From contig CALVFH010000017.1 in assembly GCA_944326775.1 (NCBI GenBank), forward strand, positions 1 to 34,118: a stretch of DNA of 34,118 nucleotides, in the 5' to 3' direction. Every line of letters begins with the position of its first letter. The stretch's first letter is position 1. A program made the translations under genes and the position numbers. Below, piece by piece: positions 15,417 through 22,733 of this stretch. The notes under the pieces are model-generated. The model ran no database searches, had not been told where the DNA came from, and worked only from the letters and a program-made list of their open reading frames with translations. The DNA comes from an uncultured Parabacteroides sp. GTDB taxonomy: Bacteria; Bacteroidota; Bacteroidia; Bacteroidales; Tannerellaceae.

Positions 15417-16889
15417 TCAGAAACTATAGGATACGCCCAAAGCCGGCATCAAGGCATAGGCGTTGTAATGTCCGCTAAACGTACGGATCCGGTAAGCGTC
15501 GGGGACGTTGGGGATTGTTTTCATCAGCATATATTCGTCCGTATAGGAACCGTCGCGCCCGAAACCCGTCACATAGGAGAAGGCGAAATCGACGGACAGA
15601 CGTTCCAACGGGCGGAAACTTAATCCCGCCGTGATGCCCAGCTTGTCCATGCTCGGCGTTTCCGGATTCAGATAATCGTCTTTGACCGGCGACTCGTCGA
15701 AATAGGCACCGAAGCGGATGTCGAGACGGTCGGTGGCCGCATATTGCGCTCCTACCCGGTAGATACGGGTGTTCTCATATTTCTTGTCGGCCGTCATGTC
15801 GTAGGCGCTCAGGCTGGACGGCGAGAAATGGATGGCCAGCTGGTCGTAGGCTCCCCAACCCACGAACTGCACTTCGCCCGAAACAATCCAGTCGCTCGTC
15901 GGACGGTAGGTAAGTCCTACATTCCAGTTGCTCGGAAGGGGCAGCTCGGAAGCAAAGGTTCCCGTGTTGAGGGCCGGGATGCTGATGCTGTTGGTGATGC
16001 CCAATGCCGGACCGAACTGGCTGACCAGCGTGTTGATCTGGCCGACCAGTTGCGTGAAATGCTCTTCGTTGGCATACTTCAGATCGATGGAGCCTTCATC
16101 TACCTTGGCCGTCACTTTCGAACGGTAAGACACGCCCACGGTAAACTTGTCGTTGATGTCGTACATGGCTCCTACGTTGAAACCGAAGCGGATGCCGGCG
16201 TCGCCCCGCAAAGCTACGGATGCCGGGGCGGCATCGTCGTAGCGTGCCATCTCGTCGAAAACGGGCTTCACCACCGGCATGAGGGCGGCAATCTGTTCGG
16301 GAGGAAGCATCTGGCTCAATCCCTGAAGCATATAATTACCCATATAGGTCATTTCGCCCGGCCCAATCAATGCCCGGTTCAGTTTGATGTTCCCAAATTC
16401 CATCATCAGGCCGGCACCGATGCTCAGCTTGTCGAAGATCTTCCAGGAAATGGTGGGCTGGATATTAAAGGCTTTGAGGGCAATCTCTTGTATCAGGTGC
16501 GAACCTTTCCAGTTCTCTCCCCAGTTGATGCCGCTCCCGTAAGGCGTATTGATGGAAATGCCGGCAGCCAGATTATCGTAGATCTTGAATCCGGCATAAA
16601 CATATAACGGGGTGCTCGGCGTATTGTCCGATTTCGCCACGTAATCCCCATTCGTGTACTTGGCATGTGCGAACACCCCCGAAACGCCGGCCGACAAATC
16701 GACGGTTTTATCCATAAAAACCAATCCGGCCGGATTAAAATGCATACTTTCGGCACCCAGTTTCATAGCGACACCCACATGCCCCATGCCGGCTTGTTTC
16801 GTACTCTGCGCATTGACTTGGTAACCTTCAGCTGCCGCATACACGAAAGGCATGGCAGCAAGACAAGCAGTTGCAATAAATTTCATCAT
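15417..16889 (-). CDS. OmpP1/FadL-family outer-membrane transport protein
   Basis: The 490-aa product has a signal peptide (MMKFIATACLAAMPFVYAAA). The mature N-terminus contains NAQSTKQAGMGHVGVAMKLG followed by MHFNPAGLVFM; the NPAGL box is the OmpP1/FadL/TodX signature. Many amphipathic beta-strands follow, and it ends GVSYSF with a terminal Phe, as 14-strand barrels do. Family members move hydrophobic molecules (long-chain fatty acids, aromatics) across the outer membrane by a lateral route; the substrate here is unknown. Two adjacent ATGs (16889, 16886) could start it. Its promoter region is shared with rpe on the opposite strand. It marks the start of the core chromosome to the right of the accessory island. 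Confidence 0.92.
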   Translation of the reverse strand: MMKFIATACLAAMPFVYAAAEGYQVNAQSTKQAGMGHVGVAMKLGAESMHFNPAGLVFMDKTVDLSAGVSGVFAHAKYTNGDYVAKSDNTPSTPLYVYAGFKIYDNLAAGISINTPYGSGINWGENWKGSHLIQEIALKAFNIQPTISWKIFDKLSIGAGLMMEFGNIKLNRALIGPGEMTYMGNYMLQGLSQMLPPEQIAALMPVVKPVFDEMARYDDAAPASVALRGDAGIRFGFNVGAMYDINDKFTVGVSYRSKVTAKVDEGSIDLKYANEEHFTQLVGQINTLVSQFGPALGITNSISIPALNTGTFASELPLPSNWNVGLTYRPTSDWIVSGEVQFVGWGAYDQLAIHFSPSSLSAYDMTADKKYENTRIYRVGAQYAATDRLDIRFGAYFDESPVKDDYLNPETPSMDKLGITAGLSFRPLERLSVDFAFSYVTGFGRDGSYTDEYMLMKTIPNVPDAYRIRTFSGHYNAYALMPALGVSYSF

Positions 16890-16996
16890 AAGAAAATCAC
16901 TTTTTTAATTCACCTCAAAGAGCTTTTCCCGGATTATCCTTCGAAAGAATACTCTTTTTCTTCGATTTAATATTTCAAATTGATTAAAAACGGCGA

Positions 16997-17004
16997 CAAA
17001 GATA
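16997..17004 (-). promoter_or_regulatory. -7 promoter box for the FadL-like gene
   Basis: The minus strand reads TATCTTTG (TAnnTTTG), giving a leader of about 100 nt before the ATG at 16889. An inverted repeat lies just upstream at 17021-17049. Confidence 0.45.
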
Positions 17005-17020
17005 GGAAGATTTTTTGAGT

Positions 17021-17049
17021 ATTGCACAATTATTACAAAAATGTGCAAT
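17021..17049. repeat. Inverted repeat between divergent promoters (possible operator)
   Basis: ATTGCACA (17021-17028) and TGTGCAAT (17042-17049) are perfect 8-bp arms 13 nt apart. They lie between the -7 boxes of the FadL-like gene and rpe, close to where the -33 region of the former would fall. This placement suits a regulator-binding site; no protein can be named. Confidence 0.4.
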
Positions 17050-17078
17050 AGTGGAGCCAAAACAAGCAAGAAAGCCGT

Positions 17079-17109
17079 TTTGCCGGTATCGAATAAATAG
17101 CTACCTTTG
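17079..17109 (+). promoter_or_regulatory. Consensus Bacteroidales promoter for rpe
   Basis: TTTG (17079-17082), 19 nt, then TACCTTTG (17102-17109) match the -33 TTTG / -7 TAnnTTTG consensus at the expected spacing. The rpe ATG is 21 nt further on. This is the best promoter match in the window. Confidence 0.75.
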
Positions 17110-17130
17110 TAAAAAATTAGCGCAAGGAAT

Positions 17131-17784
17131 ATGAAACATTTGATTGCCCCATCCCTGCTCGCGGCGGATTTCCTGCATTTACAAGAAGACATCGAAATGG
17201 TGAACCGCAGTAAAGCAGACTGGTTGCACCTCGACATCATGGACGGAGTGTTCGTACCCAACATTTCGTTCGGGTTCCCTGTATTAGAAGCTATTTCCAA
17301 AATCTGCCAAAAGAAAATGGATGTGCATCTGATGATTGTAGAGCCCCAGAAGTTCATTGCCGAGTTTGCTGCATGCGGCACTTACATGCTCAACGTTCAT
17401 TACGAGACTTGTGTCCATCTTCACCGCACCATTTATGCAATCAAAGAAGCGGGAATGAAAGCCGGCGTGGCGCTTAACCCCCACACCCCGGTTCACCTTC
17501 TGGAGGATATCCTGCCCGATATCGACATGGTTTTACTCATGTCGGTCAACCCCGGTTACGGCGGTCAAAAGTTCATCGAACATTCCGTAGAAAAAACCCG
17601 GAAAATGCGCGAAATGATAGACCGGCGAGGTCTCGACACCCTCATCCAGGTAGATGGCGGAGTCAATATGGAAACCGGACGAAAACTACTGAAGGCGGGC
17701 GCCGACGTACTGGTTGCAGGCAACTTCGTTTTCAAATCGGCAGACCCGGAAAAAACAATAGACGAACTAAAAGAACTACAATAG
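17131..17784 (+). CDS. rpe: Ribulose-phosphate 3-epimerase
   Basis: The 217-aa TIM barrel has all family landmarks. The metal-site strand is LHLDIMDGVFVPNISFG, followed by DVHLMIVEP, the phosphate-binding/lid loop MSVNPGYGGQKFI, and the second catalytic Asp in IQVDGGVN. It interconverts ribulose-5-phosphate and xylulose-5-phosphate in the cytosolic pentose phosphate pathway. It begins a plus-strand series with the DHH phosphoesterase 29 nt downstream. In Bacteroides genomes I recall a ComEC/Rec2 gene between these two; none is present here. Confidence 0.97.
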   Translation: MKHLIAPSLLAADFLHLQEDIEMVNRSKADWLHLDIMDGVFVPNISFGFPVLEAISKICQKKMDVHLMIVEPQKFIAEFAACGTYMLNVHYETCVHLHRTIYAIKEAGMKAGVALNPHTPVHLLEDILPDIDMVLLMSVNPGYGGQKFIEHSVEKTRKMREMIDRRGLDTLIQVDGGVNMETGRKLLKAGADVLVAGNFVFKSADPEKTIDELKELQ

Positions 17785-17813
17785 AGAAATCTCACAATTC
17801 GGAACTCACCATT

Positions 17814-18842
17814 ATGATTACTAAAATCATTCAAGAAGAACTGATACAAAAAGCCAAAAAATATGTCGAGAAAGGCGACTCATTCGTGATTGTCACCCAT
17901 GTTTCACCCGATGGCGATGCGTTGGGCTCATCATTGGGTTTATATCATTTTCTGACTGCTTACGGCAAAGATAATGTTTCGGTTATCGTGCCCAATGCCT
18001 TTCCCGAGTTTTACCGCTGGATGCCGGGAGCAAAAGACATCGTAGTATATGAGAAATACCCCGATTTTGCCGAACAGCTGTTACATGAAGCCGATGTAAT
18101 CTTTTGCTTGGACTTCAATGACCCGAAGCGGGTGGAAAAATTAGCCGGTCCCCTTCTGGCTGCCGACGGGCGTAAGGTTTTGATTGACCATCACTTGAAT
18201 CCGGCCGACTTCTGCCGTGTCCAAATGTCCTATCCTGAAATGTCATCGACCAGCGAAATGATTTTCCGCTTTATTTGCCGGATGGGCTTTTTCTCTTTGC
18301 TCAATAAAGAAACGGCGACGTGTATTTATACGGGCATGATGACCGACACGGGCTCATTCACCTACAACTCGAATAAGCCAGAGATTTACACCATCATCAG
18401 CGAACTGATCAAAAAAGGTATTGACAAGGATTGGATTTACCGCCAGGTCAACCAGGTCTATTCCGAATCGCGATTGCGGATGATGGGATATATGCTCTAT
18501 GAAAAAATGAAAGTCTATCCCGAATTGCGCACCGCCCTCATCACCTTATCGGCTGAAGAATTAGGGCGCTTCCATTATCGTGCAGGAGATACCGAAGGAT
18601 TCGTCAATATGCCGTTAGACATCAAAGATGTAGAGTTTAGTGCGTTTCTCCGCGAAGACAAAGATTATATCAAAATATCGCTTCGTTCGGTAGGCGATTT
18701 TCCATGCAATACATTTGCCTCAACCTATTTCAACGGAGGCGGGCACAAAAACGCTTCAGGCGGTGAATTTCACGGGACGCTGGCCGATGCCGTCGCCCGT
18801 TTTGAACAAGGATTACAGGAATTTAACCCCAAGAAATTTTAA
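17814..18842 (+). CDS. nrnA: DHH/DHHA1 phosphoesterase, NrnA-like (nanoRNase / pAp phosphatase)
   Basis: The 342-aa product has DHH motifs in order: THVSPDGDALGSSLGLYHF (motif I, D-x-D), FCLDFNDPKRV (motif II), VLIDHHLNP (DHH) and YTGMMTDTGSFTYNS (motif IV). The DHHA1 domain carries the terminal GGGHKNASGGEF. Family members degrade 2-5 nt RNA oligomers and/or 3'-phosphoadenosine 5'-phosphate using Mn2+. Length (about 320-345 aa) and the GGGHxxAAG-type ending support NrnA over cyclic-di-AMP GdpP (no membrane or GGDEF part) or RecJ (too short). Confidence 0.9.
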   Translation: MITKIIQEELIQKAKKYVEKGDSFVIVTHVSPDGDALGSSLGLYHFLTAYGKDNVSVIVPNAFPEFYRWMPGAKDIVVYEKYPDFAEQLLHEADVIFCLDFNDPKRVEKLAGPLLAADGRKVLIDHHLNPADFCRVQMSYPEMSSTSEMIFRFICRMGFFSLLNKETATCIYTGMMTDTGSFTYNSNKPEIYTIISELIKKGIDKDWIYRQVNQVYSESRLRMMGYMLYEKMKVYPELRTALITLSAEELGRFHYRAGDTEGFVNMPLDIKDVEFSAFLREDKDYIKISLRSVGDFPCNTFASTYFNGGGHKNASGGEFHGTLADAVARFEQGLQEFNPKKF

Positions 18843-18860
18843 GAAATAATAAATTCGGCG

Positions 18861-18888
18861 TTTGTTTAAGGGGAATTATATACTTTTG
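18861..18888 (+). promoter_or_regulatory. Promoter for the DUF4827-like lipoprotein gene
   Basis: TTTG (18861-18864) and TACTTTTG (18881-18888) are separated by 16 nt, with the ATG at 18922. This suggests the lipoprotein is transcribed separately from nrnA. Confidence 0.5.
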
Positions 18889-18921
18889 TTTCTCAAGACA
18901 AACAAAGAACGAATAGAAAAC

Positions 18922-19500
18922 ATGAAAAAAGGTTTTAGCTTATTGATGATTTTGTGCGTTGCATGGATCGTGGCCTCGTGCAACAATGATATGCAATCCT
19001 ACGTTGAGATGCTGGAAGCTGAACAGGATGCGATGGAACGCTTCATGAAAGAAAACAATTTTGAAGTCTTGGAAGACTATCCCGCCGATGGCATTTTCCA
19101 GGAAAACCAGTTCTATAAACTCAGCAACGATGTCTATTTAAACGTCATCGACTCGGGGAATGGAGTACATGCCAGCGAAGGTGAACGGGTATTCTGCCGC
19201 TTCCGGGTACAATTTTTCAAGTCGGATACCGTAACCATCGACGGATTTTCAAATGATTACTGGTATGGTCCCGCCATCTTTCAATATACAGATCTGACCC
19301 AGCCTTATGCATACGTTTCCATTGCCAGTGGAAGTGATGCGACCGATTTCATCAGCAACGGATTAGCTTCAGGTCTGATGTATGTAGGCGATAGCTCCTA
19401 TGTCAAACTGATTGTTCCTTTCAAGGAATCCTCGCAAACCTTCAAAAGTATGGGCGAACCGCTCTACTTCTCACGGGTAAGATACATATTCGACAGATGA
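18922..19500 (+). CDS. DUF4827-like lipoprotein
   Basis: The 192-aa product from ATG 18922 (MKKGFSLLMILCVAWIVASC) has a type II signal peptide with lipobox VASC. No lysine/aspartate-glutamate surface-export signal follows the Cys, so a periplasm-facing anchor is likely. The mature part has a helix (YVEMLEAEQDAMERFMKENN) and then a beta-rich domain with FKSDTVTIDGFS, FISNGLASGLMYVGDSSYVK and LIVPFKESSQTF, resembling the FKBP-type peptidyl-prolyl isomerase fold at the level of layout. I recognise it as the DUF4827 family usually found beside glmM in Bacteroidales. An upstream in-frame TTG at 18862 is rejected because it overlaps the promoter and spoils the signal peptide. Function is unknown. 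Confidence 0.8.
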   Translation: MKKGFSLLMILCVAWIVASCNNDMQSYVEMLEAEQDAMERFMKENNFEVLEDYPADGIFQENQFYKLSNDVYLNVIDSGNGVHASEGERVFCRFRVQFFKSDTVTIDGFSNDYWYGPAIFQYTDLTQPYAYVSIASGSDATDFISNGLASGLMYVGDSSYVKLIVPFKESSQTFKSMGEPLYFSRVRYIFDR

Positions 19501-19524
19501 CAACAAACACTCAATAAAGAGATC

Positions 19525-20913
19525 ATGACACTGATAAAATCTATTTCCGGCATCCGCGGCACCATCGGAGGCTTACCCGATGATGGCTTGAATCCGTTGG
19601 CTATCGTAAAATTTACGGCAGCTTATGCAACTTTCATCCGTAAAAACACGCAAGTAACCACCAATAAAATTGTGGTTGGACGAGATGCCCGCATCTCCGG
19701 GCCGATGGTAAAACACGTCGTCCTCGGTACGCTTACGGGCATGGGGTTCGACGTTGTTGATATTGACCTTGCCACCACACCAACAACCGAACTGGCCGTA
19801 ACTATGGAACAAGCTTGCGGAGGTATTATCCTCACGGCAAGCCATAATCCCAAACAATGGAACGCCTTGAAACTTCTCAACGAACGAGGCGAATTCCTTA
19901 ATGCGGCGGAAGGAGCCGAAGTCCTGCAATTGGCTGAAACCGAATCCTTCGAATTTGCCGACGTTGACCATTTGGGGAAAATAACGGTCAACACGAGCTA
20001 TGGTCGTAAACATATTGAAAAGGTTTTAAAACTCAATTTAGTAGATATTGAGGCTATTCGGGCGGCAAACTTCCGTGTAGCCATCGATTGTGTAAATTCG
20101 GTAGGTGGTCTTGTCTTACCGGAATTACTCACCGCTTTGGGCGTAAATCAGATTTTCAAACTGCATTGTGCCCCCCACGGGAACTTTGCTCACAATCCCG
20201 AACCGCTTCCAGAGAATCTGACGGAAATCTCTGAACTGATGAAATCGGCCAAAGCTGATGTCGGATTTGTGGTAGATCCAGATGTGGACCGCCTGGCCAT
20301 CATCTGCGAAAACGGTGATATGTTTGGTGAAGAATACACCTTAGTGGCCGTAAGCGACTATGTATTGAGCCATACCCCGGGCAATACGGTAAGCAACTTG
20401 AGTTCAAGCCGAGCCTTGCGGGATGTAACTCACCGCTATGCCGGTTGCGAATATGCCGCCGCCGCGGTAGGAGAAGTCAATGTCGTAGCGAAAATGAAGG
20501 AAACCAACGCGGTCATCGGAGGGGAAGGCAACGGAGGGGTTATCTACCCGACACTCCACTACGGACGCGATGCGCTGGTTGGTATTGCATTGTTCCTCAC
20601 TCACCTGGCCAAGAAAAAAATGAAGACAAGCGAGTTGCGGGCAACCTATCCGCCCTATTTCATTTCCAAACAAAAGATACAACTTACTCCAGAAATCAAT
20701 GTCGATGCCATATTAAATAAGGTAAAAGAAATATTTGCCCAATATGATATTACGGATATAGACGGAGTAAAAATTGATTTTCCGGATAAATGGGTTCATT
20801 TACGAAAGAGCAACACCGAACCTATTATTCGCATCTACTCAGAAGCTCACACCATGGAAGAAGCCGAAAAGCTTGGTGGAGAACTGATTGATATCATCAA
20901 AAAGATGTGTTGA
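19525..20913 (+). CDS. glmM: Phosphoglucosamine mutase / phosphohexose mutase
   Basis: The 462-aa alpha-D-phosphohexomutase has SISGIRGTIGG at the N-terminus, the phosphoserine loop TASHNPKQWNALK, the metal loop VDPDVDRLAI, the sugar loop GGEGNGGVIYP and the phosphate loop RKSNTEPIIRIYSE. In Bacteroidales this single-copy gene is usually annotated GlmM, making glucosamine-1-phosphate for peptidoglycan and LPS. Phosphomannomutase/phosphoglucomutase activity cannot be excluded, because the GEGNGG loop (not the GEMSGH-type of ManB/PGM) fits GlmM-like enzymes of this phylum but is not proof. It is 24 nt after the lipoprotein and is followed by a terminator. Confidence 0.9.
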   Translation: MTLIKSISGIRGTIGGLPDDGLNPLAIVKFTAAYATFIRKNTQVTTNKIVVGRDARISGPMVKHVVLGTLTGMGFDVVDIDLATTPTTELAVTMEQACGGIILTASHNPKQWNALKLLNERGEFLNAAEGAEVLQLAETESFEFADVDHLGKITVNTSYGRKHIEKVLKLNLVDIEAIRAANFRVAIDCVNSVGGLVLPELLTALGVNQIFKLHCAPHGNFAHNPEPLPENLTEISELMKSAKADVGFVVDPDVDRLAIICENGDMFGEEYTLVAVSDYVLSHTPGNTVSNLSSSRALRDVTHRYAGCEYAAAAVGEVNVVAKMKETNAVIGGEGNGGVIYPTLHYGRDALVGIALFLTHLAKKKMKTSELRATYPPYFISKQKIQLTPEINVDAILNKVKEIFAQYDITDIDGVKIDFPDKWVHLRKSNTEPIIRIYSEAHTMEEAEKLGGELIDIIKKMC

Positions 20914-20934
20914 CATTCAAGATTAAATCATAAA

Positions 20935-20975
20935 AGGTCGGGATTTAAACAAAAATAAAAAATTCCGGCCTTTTT
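20935..20975 (+). terminator. Rho-independent terminator after glmM
   Basis: AGGTCGGGATT (20935-20945) pairs with AATTCCGGCCT (20962-20972), 11 bp with two G-U pairs, followed by a run of T. It lies 21 nt after the glmM stop. Confidence 0.8.
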
Positions 20976-20999
20976 CATTTTATATTTCATTTAATTCTT

Positions 21000-21007
21000 T
21001 ACATTTG
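21000..21007 (+). promoter_or_regulatory. -7 promoter box for the small beta-barrel gene
   Basis: TACATTTG matches TAnnTTTG, 38 nt before the ATG at 21046 and just downstream of the glmM terminator. Confidence 0.6.
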
Positions 21008-21045
21008 CATACTATATAATAAACCTTTTAAAATAACGGTACATT

Positions 21046-21591
21046 ATGAGAAAGTGGTTATTTATGGTCGTAGTTGCCATCTTTTGCGCATGGAATGCAC
21101 AAGCACAGACCGAAAAAGGTGCGATGGCGGCAGGTGCGAATTTAACAGTCGGATTCGGAGATAGCTACACGAATGTCGGACTGGGAGTAAAGTATCAGTA
21201 CAACATTATTGACAACTTACGCTTGGAGCCGAACTTCAACTACTATTTCAAAAAGGACTACTTAAGCATGTGGGACTTGAGCGTAAACGTTCATTATCTC
21301 TTTACGCTTTATGAAGGATTGAATTTCTACCCATTGGCCGGTATTGGCGTAGCGGGTGGAAAAGTGCACTATGGAAGCTTCTATGACAATATTAGCGAAG
21401 GATTGTTCGAAAACATATTCGACCACGATATAGATGTTGACAATACGATTACGAATTTCATCTTCAACATCGGTGCGGGCTTAGAATATATGATAACAGA
21501 TAATATTTCCGTCAATCTGGAATACAAATATCGTGTCTGTGCCGATTTAAACCGTTCGTTACTCTCTTTCGGCGTAGCTTATCATTTCTAA
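21046..21591 (+). CDS. Small outer-membrane beta-barrel protein
   Basis: The 181-aa product has a signal peptide (MRKWLFMVVVAIFCAWNAQAQ, cut after AQA or AQAQ). The mature chain has about eight alternating beta-strands (NVGLGVKYQYNIIDNLRLEP, LYEGLNFYPLAGIGVAGGKV, FIFNIGAGLEYMITDNISVN) and ends SFGVAYHF with a terminal Phe. This is the OmpX/OmpW/'outer membrane beta-barrel' (OMP_b-brl) type. No OmpA peptidoglycan-binding domain is attached. It is a single-gene unit between two terminators. Function is unknown; stress or adhesion roles are common for this fold. Confidence 0.85.
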   Translation: MRKWLFMVVVAIFCAWNAQAQTEKGAMAAGANLTVGFGDSYTNVGLGVKYQYNIIDNLRLEPNFNYYFKKDYLSMWDLSVNVHYLFTLYEGLNFYPLAGIGVAGGKVHYGSFYDNISEGLFENIFDHDIDVDNTITNFIFNIGAGLEYMITDNISVNLEYKYRVCADLNRSLLSFGVAYHF

Positions 21592-21628
21592 AAAGAATAT
21601 CAACCAAAATAGATTTCACGATTATTTA

Positions 21629-21666
21629 AATAAAGCCGGATTTTCATGAGGGAATCCGGCTTTATT
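21629..21666. terminator. Perfect 14-bp hairpin between the beta-barrel gene and the transglycosylase gene
   Basis: AATAAAGCCGGATT (21629-21642) and AATCCGGCTTTATT (21653-21666) are exact inverted repeats with a 10-nt loop. It lies 37 nt after the upstream stop and 13 nt before the next ATG. The U-rich part is inside the stem and no T-run follows, so it may be a leaky terminator or an attenuator. Confidence 0.65.
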
Positions 21667-21679
21667 AAATCAAATACAA

Positions 21680-22651
21680 ATGAAAAACAGAAAAAATATT
21701 TGGATTGCCGGTATAAGCATGGCAGCCCTATGCTTGACCGCTTGCATCTCTCTGGGTTCGGACGATGCGGAACGTACACGCCAGGAACGTCCATTAGTCT
21801 CGTCAATGACCGTCACCCCGGAAGTTCCCGACAAGGTAACCTTCTGCGGAGAAGAAATTGACATGACCCGTTACGACCGGCATGAGGCTTTAGACCGGGA
21901 ACTGAGTACTTTTACCTATTTTCATGCCACCACCATGCTACTCATCAAACGAGCCAACCGGTATTTTCCGATTATCGAAACCGTCTTGCGTGAGGAAGGC
22001 GTACCCGACGATTTCAAATATTTAGCAGTCATTGAGAGTAATCTTGACCCGCGAGTGCAATCACGAGCCAAAGCTGTCGGAATGTGGCAATTCCTCGAAG
22101 CCACGGGACGAGAATACGGCTTAACCATCACCCCTACGGTCGATGAACGCTGCCATGTAGAAAAAGCAACACGTGCCGCATGCCGTTACCTGAAAGATGC
22201 CTACGAAAAATATGGCGATTGGGCTTCCGTAGCCTCTTCTTATAACGGAGGAATGGGACGCATCTCACGCGAATTGGAGCGGCAACATGTTGAACAATCT
22301 CTCGACCTCTGGCTTGTGGAAGAAACGACACGCTACGTTTACCGGATTATCGCCATCAAACAAATCTTCGAAAATCCTTACAAATACGGCTTTGTCATGC
22401 AGGCAAAAGATTTATATAAACCCATCCTCTGCACACCGATAGAGATAAAAAAGGATATCCCAGACCTGGCAGATTTTGCCAAAAGCCAAAATGTTACATA
22501 CGCCGACTTGAAACGCCTCAACCCGTGGCTACGCGACAGAAAACTAATAACTAACGGAAAAGCATACACCTTATTAATACCCCAACAAGGCACCATGGAT
22601 TATCGTTTGCCCAACGACTACGTACATGATCCGCGCTGGGTCGTTAAATGA
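21680..22651 (+). CDS. Lipoprotein lytic transglycosylase (SLT domain)
   Basis: The 323-aa product has a type II signal peptide with lipobox LTAC. The SLT/goose-lysozyme-like domain carries the catalytic Glu in LAVIESNLDPRVQSRAKAVG, followed by MWQFLEATGREYGL (the 'ES.l.P...S..gA.GlwQf' signature) and later SVASSYNGGMGRISR and ETTRYVYRIIAIKQI. The C-terminal about 60 residues (IPDLADFAKSQNVTYADLKR, LNPWLRDRKLI, YTLLIPQ) look like one LysM peptidoglycan-binding unit. It resembles MltD in order but has a single LysM. It cleaves peptidoglycan to 1,6-anhydromuropeptides at the outer-membrane inner face. No clear promoter lies between the upstream hairpin and its ATG. Confidence 0.92.
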   Translation: MKNRKNIWIAGISMAALCLTACISLGSDDAERTRQERPLVSSMTVTPEVPDKVTFCGEEIDMTRYDRHEALDRELSTFTYFHATTMLLIKRANRYFPIIETVLREEGVPDDFKYLAVIESNLDPRVQSRAKAVGMWQFLEATGREYGLTITPTVDERCHVEKATRAACRYLKDAYEKYGDWASVASSYNGGMGRISRELERQHVEQSLDLWLVEETTRYVYRIIAIKQIFENPYKYGFVMQAKDLYKPILCTPIEIKKDIPDLADFAKSQNVTYADLKRLNPWLRDRKLITNGKAYTLLIPQQGTMDYRLPNDYVHDPRWVVK

Positions 22652-22700
22652 CCCTGCATATTGCAAGACAAGAAACCTTCCCTTCTTGCCACTTTTTGCG

Positions 22701-22708
22701 TATCTTTG
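22701..22708 (+). promoter_or_regulatory. -7 promoter box for the uvrA operon
   Basis: TATCTTTG matches TAnnTTTG, 25 nt before the ATG at 22734. It argues against the earlier in-frame start at 22626, which lies inside the preceding gene. Confidence 0.55.
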
Positions 22709-22733
22709 TCCGTCTTTTGAAACACGCTTACCC

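Noticed and set aside
17785-17813. Recent deletion of a comEC gene between rpe and nrnA
   Set aside because: I recall such a gene there in Bacteroides, but no remnant is visible and the order may simply differ in this lineage.
18862-18921. Longer lipoprotein starting at TTG 18862
   Set aside because: It overlaps the promoter and would put 20 residues before a clean lipoprotein signal peptide.
22626-22733. Longer UvrA starting at 22626
   Set aside because: It would begin inside the transglycosylase gene and before the -7 box at 22701; UvrA homology begins at 22734.
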